Below are positions 23,700-33,358 of a DNA stretch of 64,000 nucleotides, piece after piece; position 1 is the stretch's first letter; each line of letters opens with the position of its first letter. Made by a program: the position numbers and the translations under genes. The notes under the pieces were generated by a model that was not told where the DNA came from, did not search any database, and saw nothing but the letters and a program-made list of their open reading frames with translations. Where the stretch lies: positions 253,276,581-253,340,580 of the forward strand of contig CM062290.1 in NCBI GenBank assembly GCA_031216915.1, in the 5' to 3' direction. Origin of the DNA: Pictodentalium vernedei (Eukaryota > Mollusca > Scaphopoda > Dentaliida > Dentaliidae).

Positions 23700-24780
23700 C
23701 TTCCTCTATGTGAGGATCTTTTTCACTGGGTAAATCGTGTCATCTTTATCACAACCAGCAAGGTCGCAACCTTCATGTATTCCGTTGTGTGGTCCGTATT
23801 GCATTGTAAGCACTGTACTGGACGAGCTTTGGACGCGATTTCTTACTATAGGAGATCCTCTTCTTCGCTATTCTATGCAGCTAAAGTGGAGGCTCTTCCG
23901 TCGTGGTGTAGGGATCATTATGTTCATATTGTTGATCCCTCCATACTACTCATGGCTATTTTTTAGTATACTTGTTTCACAAGATCTACTGCAGCCTGTT
24001 ATTATTTAGGTTATAGGTTTATGTTACCTCATACCTATGCACTCTACGGTAGTTTACAATTGAGTCTTTTGTCTCTTTATCTAAGTCAGTTAGTAACTTT
24101 TTGATAAATAGACTTAGAATCTTTAGATTAAATTCCTATACGGATTTTAACTTCGGTTCTTATTTAGCTAAGTTATCATTTGAGCCTCTGGAAACAGTAG
24201 TTTTCAAATTCTGACCTTTTAGACAGTAATTCTGATGGTTTCTCTTTTACTGTAGAGTCAGTGAGTTTCATGCACTATCGATGGATGATTTTCACTTTCA
24301 TAGTTTCGGAATCAATACTTCCGTTACTATTTAGGTTGGATTGTTGCATAAGAGTTAGGCTCCTATTATCCGGAACCTATTATTTTAAGGTCCTTCCGTC
24401 TTCGTATGGGCATAGGCCTTTACTCTTTCCGGGTACAGTTTATGTATTTATAAACAGATATCTGTTTATTACAAAGGGCGTAAGCTTCTTCTGTCTTTGA
24501 TGTCTAGTAGAAGGACGTTACGCTCCATTTTATTGTTAATGGATTCTATTAACTATCGGTACTGCTTATGGTATATCATTGACTTAGCAGTTGTGCTTAA
24601 GATTTCGGCTCATGAAGTAAGAGTTCTTCTACTTCTTGGGCTTACATTAATAGTGTCGCTATTATAGATTTTTGAAGGCCGCTCATTGCGCTCAGCCATC
24701 CACATTCATGAATTTTATCTTAGAAATATCGAGTCAATTTCTGGAGGCCTCTATTGTTAGGTCTATTATCTACTGCTCAG
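23700..24780 (+). pseudogene. Tyrosine recombinase region of the DIRS element, degenerate
   Basis: The position after RNase H is where DIRS elements encode their recombinase. Recognisable pieces are GRNLHVFRC near 23758 and KLSFEPLETVVFKF near 24173-24214. The latter resembles the P-F-E-P-L-x-x-x-x-x-K-x-L-T segment at the start of the catalytic domain. The R-H-R-Y catalytic residues could not be placed among the frameshifts. Identification rests on order and one motif. Confidence 0.5.
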
Positions 24781-25376
24781 AATGTCATTCACTTAACAGT
24801 TGCTACTATAGCTAGGTAGGCTGTCTGTTTCGGCAGTGTCTCCGTTCGGCTGCCCTCTTCGCTCTGGGCTATTTGACCCAGGGCAAGAAAAAGGGGGGGG
24901 GGAGGGTGTTCCCTTGGGTCACCTGTTTTACTATGAAAACAAGGGGATACCTCCTCCGGAGTTAGTAATTCTGAGCTGTTATTGGGATGGTTGTTTAGTG
25001 AGAAGTTTAGGTTTTTAAAATTCATTCAAGTCTTAGTTTTTAAAGTATAGCTTTTGAATATTGCATATGTCAACGGACATGATTATGCAATTCTCAGACA
25101 CTTTTAGGAGTATAAGAGTCTCTATTCTCTAGACTTACTTTATTATTGGCTTACTTTAAAAATTATTAGTATAAGGATTATATTGGATATTAATAGAGTA
25201 CATGGATGTATGAAGCTCAATTTTGGAAGGTGTTGTATCTTTCTAATTTATCATAAATAAGAAAGATACATGTAAGGCCTATTACTTCTTTTCCCTACAG
25301 GGGATGACTCTATTTTATTTTATTGAGCGTATTCCATTTTGCTCTATGTCCTTGGCCCTCCAGCCTTTTTACTATT
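24781..25376 (+). other. DIRS 3' internal region
   Basis: AT-rich, without coding signal. A G run lies at about 24893-24902 and a short GGGCAAGAAAAAG stretch precedes it. It leads into the internal complementary region. Confidence 0.4.
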
Positions 25377-25465
25377 CAGCTATGTCTGGGTCATTGGTAC
25401 AGTATAAAAATGTTAAAAAATTTATAGTAATTTATATATTTTTTATACTTACCAATGACCCAGAC
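25377..25465 (+). repeat. DIRS internal complementary region (89 bp)
   Basis: 25377-25411 is the reverse complement of the left extremity (CAGCTATGTCTGGGTCATTG, then GTACAGTATAAAAAT). After a GTT trinucleotide, 25415-25465 is the reverse complement of the right extremity, ending ACTTACCAATGACCCAGAC. The block therefore reads as the complement of the joined ends of the element. The ~88 bp internal complementary region of Dictyostelium DIRS-1 has the same arrangement. The block can also fold on itself through CTGGGTCATTGGTA and its complement. Confidence 0.88.
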
Positions 25466-25538
25466 GGGGATGGCCCTCCCAGGAGTTGGGAACTCTTGCC
25501 TCCCCGCTGAGTACATAGCGCTTACCAGGCACTGGTTA

Positions 25539-25767
25539 TTAGAATGATTAATGGCGCCAATTTCGGAACGTCCTTGACACTGCGCATGCGCAGTAGGGGC
25601 GAAGTGTGGAGGGCCTTTCAGGACATGTTTTCTTTAGTTTTAGATGCAAATTTTGGGGATTGGGGGGCAAAATTTGTGTTTGGCCCTATATTTTAAGAGT
25701 TAGCACCAGCTATGTCTGGGTCATTGGTAAGTATAAAAAATATATAAATTACTATAAATTTTTTAAC
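25539..25767 (-). repeat. Right inverted terminal repeat of the DIRS element
   Basis: Runs from TTAGAATGATTAATGGCGCC to TAAATTTTTTAAC. It carries a perfect palindrome, CTGCGCATGCGCAG (25580-25593), matching the nuclear respiratory factor 1 type motif known from animals. The outermost ~39 bases differ from the left end but match the second half of the internal complementary region, as expected for DIRS elements with unequal extremities. Confidence 0.87.
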
Positions 25768-27720
25768 TTTCCACCAAAATATCTCTCTCTGGAATTTCAC
25801 AACTTTTGTTAATTTCAGCCCTATAGATCTAGTGAATGCAGAATTATTGAGGAGCGTGTGTTTTTTTTACAAACTAGATCTTTGTGCCTCTTTTTCACTT
25901 GTATGCTGGAAATACGTCAATTTTTTTTTTCATCGTTATGGAGAGCCCGTATTTTTCTAACACCTCCCACACTTTTCAGAAAAAAGTTCAACTGGGTTCA
26001 GATGTTATTAATTTATTCCCAAACCACCTATGTTGGGCGTTTCCATGGTTATTGACAAAAGTTATCGAAAATTACCTTGCCGAGGTCATGGAGGAGATTG
26101 AGCAATTTCCCCTGTTCAAATTTCATCATGCTGCTGTGAGTAGTTTCTGAGAACATTCGCGAAACAATTTGGGTGGAAGAATAATTTTACAATTTAACAA
26201 TAACTATAAGTTTACACAGAGTGTAAACTTAACTCTGTGTAAACTTAATAACTCACGGGTTGCGGGGCTGCAAAGGTAAAGCAAATTTTCAGGAAAGAAA
26301 GAGAATTTCCTGAATTCATTTCCTGAATATTATTCCTTGTACCATTTCTCTTATAGTCACTAAAACGGAACAGAAACCAAAAATTGTTGCTGGGAACCAC
26401 TGATCTCTGTACAACTGGATTGATGGAACTCTCACTGGTTACCCGTAGAAAAGTATCTTAACACTGCCATCTTGGGAGGAGGGGGTGTTACTGTAAATAA
26501 ATAATAGTCCACATAAAGAAAATTATCGAAGCTTTCGAATTTTCTGAAATGGCCGGTCGCTTTATAAACAATATACTTTGATGTCCGAGTAAATGTTGAT
26601 GACGTGTACATTTTTTACGGCAATACAAATTGAATATTTACAACATATTTTAGTTATTATTGACAAGAAAACAAGTACCAAGATTGGAAGGTTTATACCA
26701 TGTTACTAGTTTTCAAGCTGGGCTTTCGTTTCATGATAGGAACCCCAAGCGGGCCGTAGGCCCGCAAAGGGTTCCACATACCCCGTCAGATAAATGTGTT
26801 CCAGAACAGAATTCTCTATAGCCGTCAATGTGATTTTTGAAGTGGACAGTAAATTTCAGTGAAAAAAACACGTAACTTCCGGTGTCGAATTGCCCATGCA
26901 ATTGTAATTTGCCTGTCCCCCTCTGGGAATCAAATGTATTGTGTTGCAATCAAATTCGCCTCAAAGCTTTGCGTGATACATTGGCCCACATATCTACACT
27001 TCAGGGGTAACCAGGCATTCTCATCCGAGAACCGCGACAAATCAGCGGCCGACCAAAGTGTTATTATTATTACTCGAGTTCTGTCCTTCTGGAGGTTTGT
27101 CAATATAATATGCTCAGCTGATGATCTCGTCATTTCAGATCGAACTCTCAGTCCTGATTTCGTTACAGCTTGCCTGCAAGTGATAACCTCAATCGAAAAA
27201 AACGTACATATAACTGATAATTGTTGTTATATTGGTGCGATTGTATACAGACATGCATTGACACGTATCGCGTGAAATATCAAGACGAACAGAAACTCAG
27301 TTTTTGAATTATCCGAATGTTAAGGTGTTGTAAAAGTCAGGAAAAGTTTGCTTGAAAAAGGGTATACGGACGTTTCGTCCGCAAGCTGAGTCGTCCGCTT
27401 GTCAAGGAAAATATTGTCTGCACATTTTCTACATTTCGAACAAGACACCCACCCCCTACTAACGTGTGACATTTTCCCAGATTAAGCCCAATATTCTCAC
27501 ATATAAAGCCTCCTGATGTTGTATTTATGTCAAGAGTGTGATGTACAGCATCATCTTTAAGGTTTGAAACACAAATGATGTCATATATTGGCTGATATAT
27601 TGATATGTTTTTAAAAAATTCAAAAAATGCACAAGTTGGAAATGCACATTTTTGGTGCACTCAAGAGACCCACCCACCCCCACATCACGTCTTACAAATT
27701 TTTGGTCCCCCCCCCTCCCC
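25768..27720. other. Unassigned intron; one 16-bp-arm inverted repeat
   Basis: TAAGTTTACACAGAGT (26207-26222) is inverted at 26232-26247 with a 9-base loop. A related AATAAGTTTACAC occurs at 17203. The 138-codon plus-strand frame at 26859-27275 has no motif and no splice or composition support. A CGGGCCGTAGGCCCG palindrome lies near 26752. Nothing else is recognised. Confidence 0.45.
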
Positions 27721-29345
27721 GGGAATAATTGCAAAATTATAAGATTATGTTACAGAACTTAATATAACAAGTTTTGATGCATTTCTTAATATAATTATAA
27801 CATTTTTGATGCGTTTCTTAATATTATTAATTCCTATAATACATTTGCTAATAATTTTGTGATTATTCATTGTAAAGCGCCGGTGATGCTCTTCCAAGAA
27901 TAATTGCAAAATTATTAGATTATGTTGCAGAATTTAATAAACCATAAATTTTGATGCGTTTCTTAATATAATTAATTCTTATAATACATTTGCTAATAAT
28001 TTTGCTATTATTCATTGTAAAGCAACGGTGCGCCTCGATGAATAATTGCAAAATTATAAGATTATGTTGCAGAACTTAAATATAACAAATTTTGTTGCAT
28101 TTCTTAATATAATTATACGCCCGTTTGAAAAACGGGACGTATTATAGTATGGCGTTGTCCGTCCATCTGTCCGTCCGTCCGTTTGGTTTCCAAACAATAA
28201 CTTTAGTATTTGTTTTCCGACGGCTCCAAATATGGTATGTGGTTTAATCACAACAAAATACAGGTCAAGTTCGAATATGGGGTCGGTCTGAACATTTTTC
28301 GCCTGAATTATGGCCCCAGTTGGACTTTGAATTCGTCAAATATTTGGTTTCCGGATGATAACTTTAGTATTTGTTTTCCGATCAGCTCCAAATGTGGTAT
28401 GTGGTTTAATCACAACAAAATACAGGTCAAGTTCGAATATGGGGTCGGTCCGAATATTTTTCGTCTGAATTATGGCCCCTGTTGGACTTAGAATTCGTCA
28501 AATATTTGGTTTCTGGATGATAACTTTAGTATTTGTTTTCCGATCGGCTCCAAACTTGGTATGTGGTTTAATCACAACAAAATACAGGTCAAGTTCGAAT
28601 ATGGGGTCGGTCTGAACATTTTTCGCCTGAATATGGCCCCAGTTGGACTTAGAATTCGTCAAATATTTGGTTTCCGGATGATAACTTTAGTATTTGTTTT
28701 CTGATTGGCTCCAAATTTGGTATGTGGTTTAATCACAACAAAATACAGGTCAAGTTCGAATATGGGGTCGGTCTGAACAATTTTTGCCTGAATTATGGCC
28801 CCTGTTGGACTTAGAATTCGTCAAATATTTGGTTTCTGGATGATAACTTTAGTATTTGTTTTCCGATCGGCTCCAAACTTGGTATGTGGTTTAATCACAA
28901 CAAAATACAGGTCAAGTTCGAATATGGGGTCGGTCTGAACAATTTTTGCCTGAATTATGGCCCCTGTTGGACTTAGAATTCTTCGTCAAATATTTGGTTT
29001 CCGAATGATAACTTTAGTATTTGTTTTTCGATTGGCTTCAAACTTGTTAGTCTTTTTCTCAAATGACTGAAAAATTTAGTCATTTCACAAAATCACTGAT
29101 TTCAAAGTCTGACCGTAACATATATATATATGCCAGTATAAATTTCTCGCACTCTAAAAAAATTGCAAATGTGTTAAAATGGTACAATTTGAATAGTTCA
29201 CGGGCGTATGATGCAATGCCCAGCGGTGCTCTTGTTAATTCTTATAATACTTCTGCTAATAGTTTTGCAATTATTCACTGTAAGGTGCCGGTGGAGCTCT
29301 TCAATGAAAAATTGCAAAATTATAAGATTATGTTGTGGAACTTAA
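27721..29345. repeat. AT-rich tandem array (~145-175 bp units), interrupted by a 1.1 kb element
   Basis: Units contain AATTGCAAAATTATAAGATT, GATGCGTTTCTTAATAT, AATACATTTGCTAATAATTT and ATTCATTGTAAAGC. They start near 27723, 27897 and 28040, with a further unit after the insertion, near 29305. The array is split at 28113/29237 by the 162-bp-core element. Neighbouring uninterrupted units give the empty site. Confidence 0.75.
28114..29237 (+). mobile_element. 1.1 kb element with a ~162 bp tandem-repeat core (family C)
   Basis: The 5' end carries a CCCGTTTGAAAAACGGG hairpin after TATACG, then GTCCGTCC reiterations. Five units of 161-165 bp follow (the TTTAGTATTTGTTTTC anchor at ~28202, 28363, 28525, 28686, 28848 and 29013). 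The 3' end is CGGGCGTATGATGC...GGTGCTCTTGTT. The 5' ATACGCCCG is inverted near, not at, the 3' end. Asymmetric inverted ends, a repeat core and a CTTGTT end recall non-autonomous Helentron-type elements; this assignment is inference. The empty site reads AATATAATTAATTCTT, fitting either a T|T insertion or a TTA duplication. Confidence 0.65.
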
Positions 29346-29994
29346 TATAACATACACATACTTTAAGAACTTTTACTGTAATAATATAATTATTATAGGT
29401 AAACCATTGAATAAACAGTAATTAAAATTTATTAGATGGTTGGGTAGTTTATTTTGTTCTGACATTTCTGTTTTCAGAATTTCGTACACGTATATGAAAT
29501 TTAATGCAAGGAAGTACATTAAGATATATTACAATAGGTAATATACAATAAAGTATACAATAAAATTATTATATAAATAAATAAGAAATGATTCAAAATA
29601 CAATACTTGAATACTTTCCCCCAGCAAATGAGTTTCGCACGTGTTGGGTAAAATTGTACAGGACGACTTGGGTAAAATTGCAGCAGACGATTTGGTTAGC
29701 AGACGAAATTGGTGTAATTCGTAAAAGAGATACTGACAGGTTGCTTTCAGTCCCGTTAGAAACCAAAACAAAGTAATAATGTGTTACTTTTTGGTGCCAT
29801 CTGTATTTCTGAACAGTGCTTTGTAATTTCAAACACTAAAAAATGGAAAATAATAACCCTTTTGGATATTTACAGCCATTGAAAATGGCATGTCATCTTT
29901 TTCGAGACCTGGGGGAACCTTCGGCCTGGGGAGAACTAGGCCCAGGGAAGAATCATCCAAAAGAAAAGCAGTACACATCTGTTAGGATATTTTA
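29346..29994. other. Unassigned intron
   Basis: AT-rich; small overlapping frames on both strands at 29529-29832 carry no motif. No repeats identified. Confidence 0.4.
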
Positions 29995-30308
29995 CAGTTA
30001 AAACTAGAAGTCCTGCCATGAAATGCGCACAAATAGCATGTTGATCTGCGCGTTAATGTACGCGTTGTGGCCATAGTAAAGCTATCAAATTCTGTACATA
30101 TTGCCTGTGCACAAGCAGTGTTTCAGCCAATGGATCTCCGGGTAACCTGGAGGTCCATTGGCAGAAACATTGCATGTGTTTGCTATGAGTAACCAGGAGA
30201 ACCTGCCGTGCTTTGGGTGCCATTCGATATGGCAATTGCGCGCAATTCCAACGCGCAATTAAGCCTAGATAAGCGCACTATTCGTGACAGGACTTCTAGT
30301 TTTAACTG
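29995..30308. mobile_element. 314 bp TA-flanked MITE, copy 1 (Tc1/mariner-like)
   Basis: Perfect terminal inverted repeats CAGTTAAAACTAGAAGTCCT lie between TA dinucleotides (29993-29994, 30309-30310). The centre is a long hairpin around GTAACC, with arms including GCCAATGGA-CTCCGG. A second copy of exactly the same length is at 45921-46234, about 94% identical by eye. There is no coding capacity, so it depends on a transposase elsewhere. TA duplication suggests the Tc1/mariner superfamily. Confidence 0.88.
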
Positions 30309-30483
30309 TAGATACGCTACGATATTCGTTTTAACTCCTGAAAATAATTCTTAAAAAAATATTAATAGATTGTTCGATATTTATTGAAAAAATATTAATA
30401 TAATGTATATCGTCAAGCAATTATCTCTGCAGTAAATTCACATTTGATGTGTTCTGTAATAATTAACGTCTCTCATCTGTTAG

Positions 30484-31420
30484 AATGGTATCCAATCACT
30501 TAGGCTCCAAGTCATTTCGTCCTCTGGTCACTTCGACCTCAAAGTCATCTCTGCCCTAGTCACTTCGGTCCCTTGGTCATTTCGGCACCATTTTGAGTGT
30601 AGAGATCTATAAATATCAGTGCATAGTTCATGTTTAGAAGTAATGGGTAATTACCTTTATTAAGTAATGTTCAGTTGTTTGTATTTACACAGTGTACAGA
30701 AAAGTTATACATGACATTAAAAATTATCCATGTGTTCAATTTTCCATACATTTAAGATGCTATCTTTTTTAGTAAGATAAATTATTTTACTTTGAAATTT
30801 TGCAAAGTATATGCAGTCATTCATTCATATTGTTATGCACAATTCCTAGTCACCTTCCAGTTTGAGGTTCACAGGGTTTCTTTTTCTTTTCTTTTTTTTC
30901 TGAAACAACCACCAAACTGCGATTTCGATACTACCATAAATATGTCCACATTTTCTAAAACACAGAGCAGAATCCTTGTAGTTATGCGCAATTCCTAGTC
31001 CCCTTCCAGTTCGATGTCCGCGGGGGTCTGACCCCAGTATCCCACTTCCAAGGCATACACTCAAACCAAATAACATTACTGACCCTCGCTTCCGGCTCTC
31101 GTAGATTCATAAGCAAATAAAATTATTCAGGTCGCAAGGGATTTCAAATCCCACATAGTCCATGTGCACCTTCGACGTGCTGAAACTTCTTTTATTTATT
31201 CATCATGAAAGAAAATCTACTAGACATATATCATATGTATACCTGAATATCTAATTGAGACATAAACGTTGAAAAAAAATTAAATAGAAAAATGTTAAAA
31301 TTCAAACAATATTTGAAAATATTTATAGCGGCCAAAATGACCTGGTATATTGGAGCTGAATTGAGCGGACGCCGTAATGACTGGGGCCGAAATGACTTGG
31401 GGCAAAAGTGACTGGAATTC
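30484..31420. mobile_element. Element with multimeric GAAATGAC-type inverted ends
   Basis: The left end (30500-30595) repeats CAAGTCATTTCG, GGTCACTTCG and TGGTCATTTCGGC. The right end (31330-31415) carries the opposite orientation, GGCCAAAATGACC, GGGCCGAAATGACTTGG and GCAAAAGTGAC. Such ends built of short repeats bracket about 0.9 kb. Inside is a ~135 bp spaced direct repeat (GCACAATTCCTAGTCACCTT at ~30837 and GCGCAATTCCTAGTCCCCTT at ~30986). Superfamily and exact termini are not resolved. Confidence 0.55.
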
Positions 31421-31544
31421 GTGAGAATTGCATCCAAACTGTCCTCCAACAATTTGACCCAAACTGGATACTAATCTAACCCAAACCATCCTTTGGCAAT
31501 TTTCCCCAAACTGTTCTCCAGAATAGGGGCACATGATTCTTATT

Positions 31545-31865
31545 GATTTATTTATTGGGTTTAATGACACTTTGATAGCCAGTGTCACTTCATGTCGGAC
31601 AGTTTTACAGGTGGGAAAAGCCAGAGAGAACCACCAAGCAATTACAAACATCTAACGTACAAACAGCACACAAGGTGGGTTAGCATTGGGTGAAGACAAG
31701 TGTACGATTGACATGCAGTATGCCTTGGTACGCAATGGCACTACGTGGGCAATGGGAATGAAGTGTATTGCCCAAGGAAACAAAGTGGTTGCTGCAGGTG
31801 GGATTTGATAGAGGACCCTTTGGCTTGCAGCCTACACCTCTAACTACTGAGCCCTTTAACCTTCA
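31545..31865 (-). mobile_element. tRNA-derived SINE, minus strand
   Basis: Read on the minus strand it starts with a box A-like GGGCTCAGTAGTTAGAGGTG, then a degenerate box B (31800-31815), a GCACTTC-like central part and an AATAAATAA tail at the left. It matches the SINE at 36965-37317 along its length. Confidence 0.75.
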
Positions 31866-31963
31866 AAACTGTATAGTACCAGCTAAAACATGTAGGATGA
31901 CCACATGAAAATTTCACAAGTACATAGTTTCATTTTTAGTTTGTGATATTTGTTTTTGCTGTA

Positions 31964-32391
31964 CAGTGGAAACCTGTTAATTGAAGAGCCACTTTGCCAA
32001 TTAAATTATTCAATTAGCAGGAGTATTCAATTAACAGGGATTGTGTCACTTTCCTGTATTCCAGAGATAAACTTAGCATTTATTCTGTTATATTTTGTTT
32101 GACAGAGCTCCATGAACTCTGTCAAACAAGATATAATAGATTAAATGCCTGTATTGAATGTACTGAGGCCAAATTGATCTATTACCAAAGGAAAACTGGG
32201 AAGAGTCAGGGTAATTTCTCAAGAAGTTACAAGATTTGTTATTCAATTAACAGGAGATTACTCTATAACCTATATTCAATTACCAGGTCAAATTTGTACT
32301 GGAGGCATAGTAAATGGTTTTGTGTTGGAAAATTATATTCTGTTAACAGGGATATACAATTAAGATATATCCAATTAAGTGGGCACCACTG
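31964..32391. mobile_element. Pogo-like MITE, copy 1 (428 bp)
   Basis: The ends CAGTGGAAACCTGTTAATTG and AATTAAGTGGGCACCACTG are imperfect inverted repeats flanked by TA on both sides. A central hairpin is built on TTTGACAGAGCTC and GAACTCTGTCAAA. A second copy lies at 54264-54693. CAGTGGAACC-type ends with a TA duplication are usual for pogo/Tigger-type DNA transposons. An open frame (32099-32569) running through it is not a gene. Confidence 0.8.
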
Positions 32392-32454
32392 TATAACTCC
32401 CCCCACCCCCCCACCCCAATCAAAGCCATCATTCAAAGGTCTTGGATTCAGCAA

Positions 32455-32720
32455 ATTTGATTTCTTTATTTATTGGGGTTTAACAACAATTTTTACAGCC
32501 AGGTCCACCCAACAGTTTTACTGGGGGAGGAACCCAGAGCACCTGGAGAGAACCACCGAGCAACAATGACAAGCAACTGTCAGGCTTCTCAACATTGTAC
32601 CTCCAAGCAAGCAGGGTTAGCATTGGGTGAAGACAAGTGCATCATCAATGTGCAGTATGCCTTATTTCAGTTGCTGCAATTGGGATTCGAGCTGAGAACC
32701 TCTCAGCTTGTTTTGGGAAG
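32455..32720 (-). mobile_element. tRNA-derived SINE, minus strand, head truncated
   Basis: Shares TTATTTATTGGGGTTTAACA, AGAGAACCACCGAGCAA and GTTAGCATTGGGTGAAGACA with the copy at 31545. It retains box B (minus-strand TTCTCAGCTCGAATCC) but lacks a clear box A. Confidence 0.7.
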
Positions 32721-33358
32721 GTTTTTTTGTTCCAGCTTCATTAAGGTTTGTATCATATCGCACTTGTAATTTTGTCATAATTAGTAATCATAAATCCTTA
32801 AAAAAAACAATAGAAAAAATGCATAGAATATTTAAAAAAAAAATTTCTGTGAGAATTTGACCTCAGAGGTGATGACATTCGACCACGACTGAGACCGAAT
32901 ATTCTCAGAAAAAGTATGAGGGCTGAATCTTCCTGTGACTGAACCTTCAGGAACCCCTTTTTTCACACTAAATTGCCCATTACTTAAAAAGCACCATAAC
33001 TAAGGCAAAAACAATACTATGAAATTTCCAAGTCTGAAATTCTATAAATTCCAAATAAATTTACACAAATTATATAGCAAAATGAAGGATGTGGTGTATA
33101 GAACCCCCAAAGTATGTGTGCACCTCACGCACTGACACACAGTCGCCATCAGACATCAGCGGTTCCTGAAAGTGTGCTATCGGTACCATATTTGTACCAT
33201 AACTGATAATAATATTTCATAAGAACAACAAACACAGGAATTCAAAATGCAGCCTCAAGGGCAGCATGGTGGTGAAGGCCAATGCTGTCAGATTGTCCTT
33301 GAAAGGGGGGATCCTTTACAAATAGGTTTTTGTTTTGTGATACTCTGGATACTCCCCA
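32721..33358. other. Unassigned intron
   Basis: No repeat or coding signal recognised. Short A runs lie around 32805 and 32835. Confidence 0.4.

Larger units (their letters stand above)
18862..25767 (+). mobile_element. DIRS-type tyrosine-recombinase retrotransposon, ~6.9 kb, degenerate
   Basis: The two ends are long inverted copies of each other (18862-19064 and 25539-25767). Next to the right repeat is an 89 bp block (25377-25465) made of the complement of the left extremity followed by the complement of the right extremity. Inverted terminal repeats plus such an internal complementary region define DIRS elements, which replicate through a circular intermediate closed by a tyrosine recombinase. 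Between them, on the plus strand, lie two tandem gag-like modules, an RNase H region and recombinase-like remnants. I could not find the reverse transcriptase palm motifs. Many stops show the copy is dead. Confidence 0.85.

Noticed and set aside
26859-27275. 138-codon plus-strand frame
   Set aside because: No recognisable domain, no upstream promoter or splice sites, and an overlapping frame is open on the other strand. Left as unassigned.
28141-28200. CRISPR-like appearance of regularly spaced repeats in the 162 bp array
   Set aside because: The whole unit, including the would-be spacers, is repeated, and the window is eukaryotic.
32099-32569. 156-codon plus-strand frame
   Set aside because: It starts inside a pogo-like MITE and runs through a C-rich tract into a minus-strand SINE, so it spans unrelated elements.
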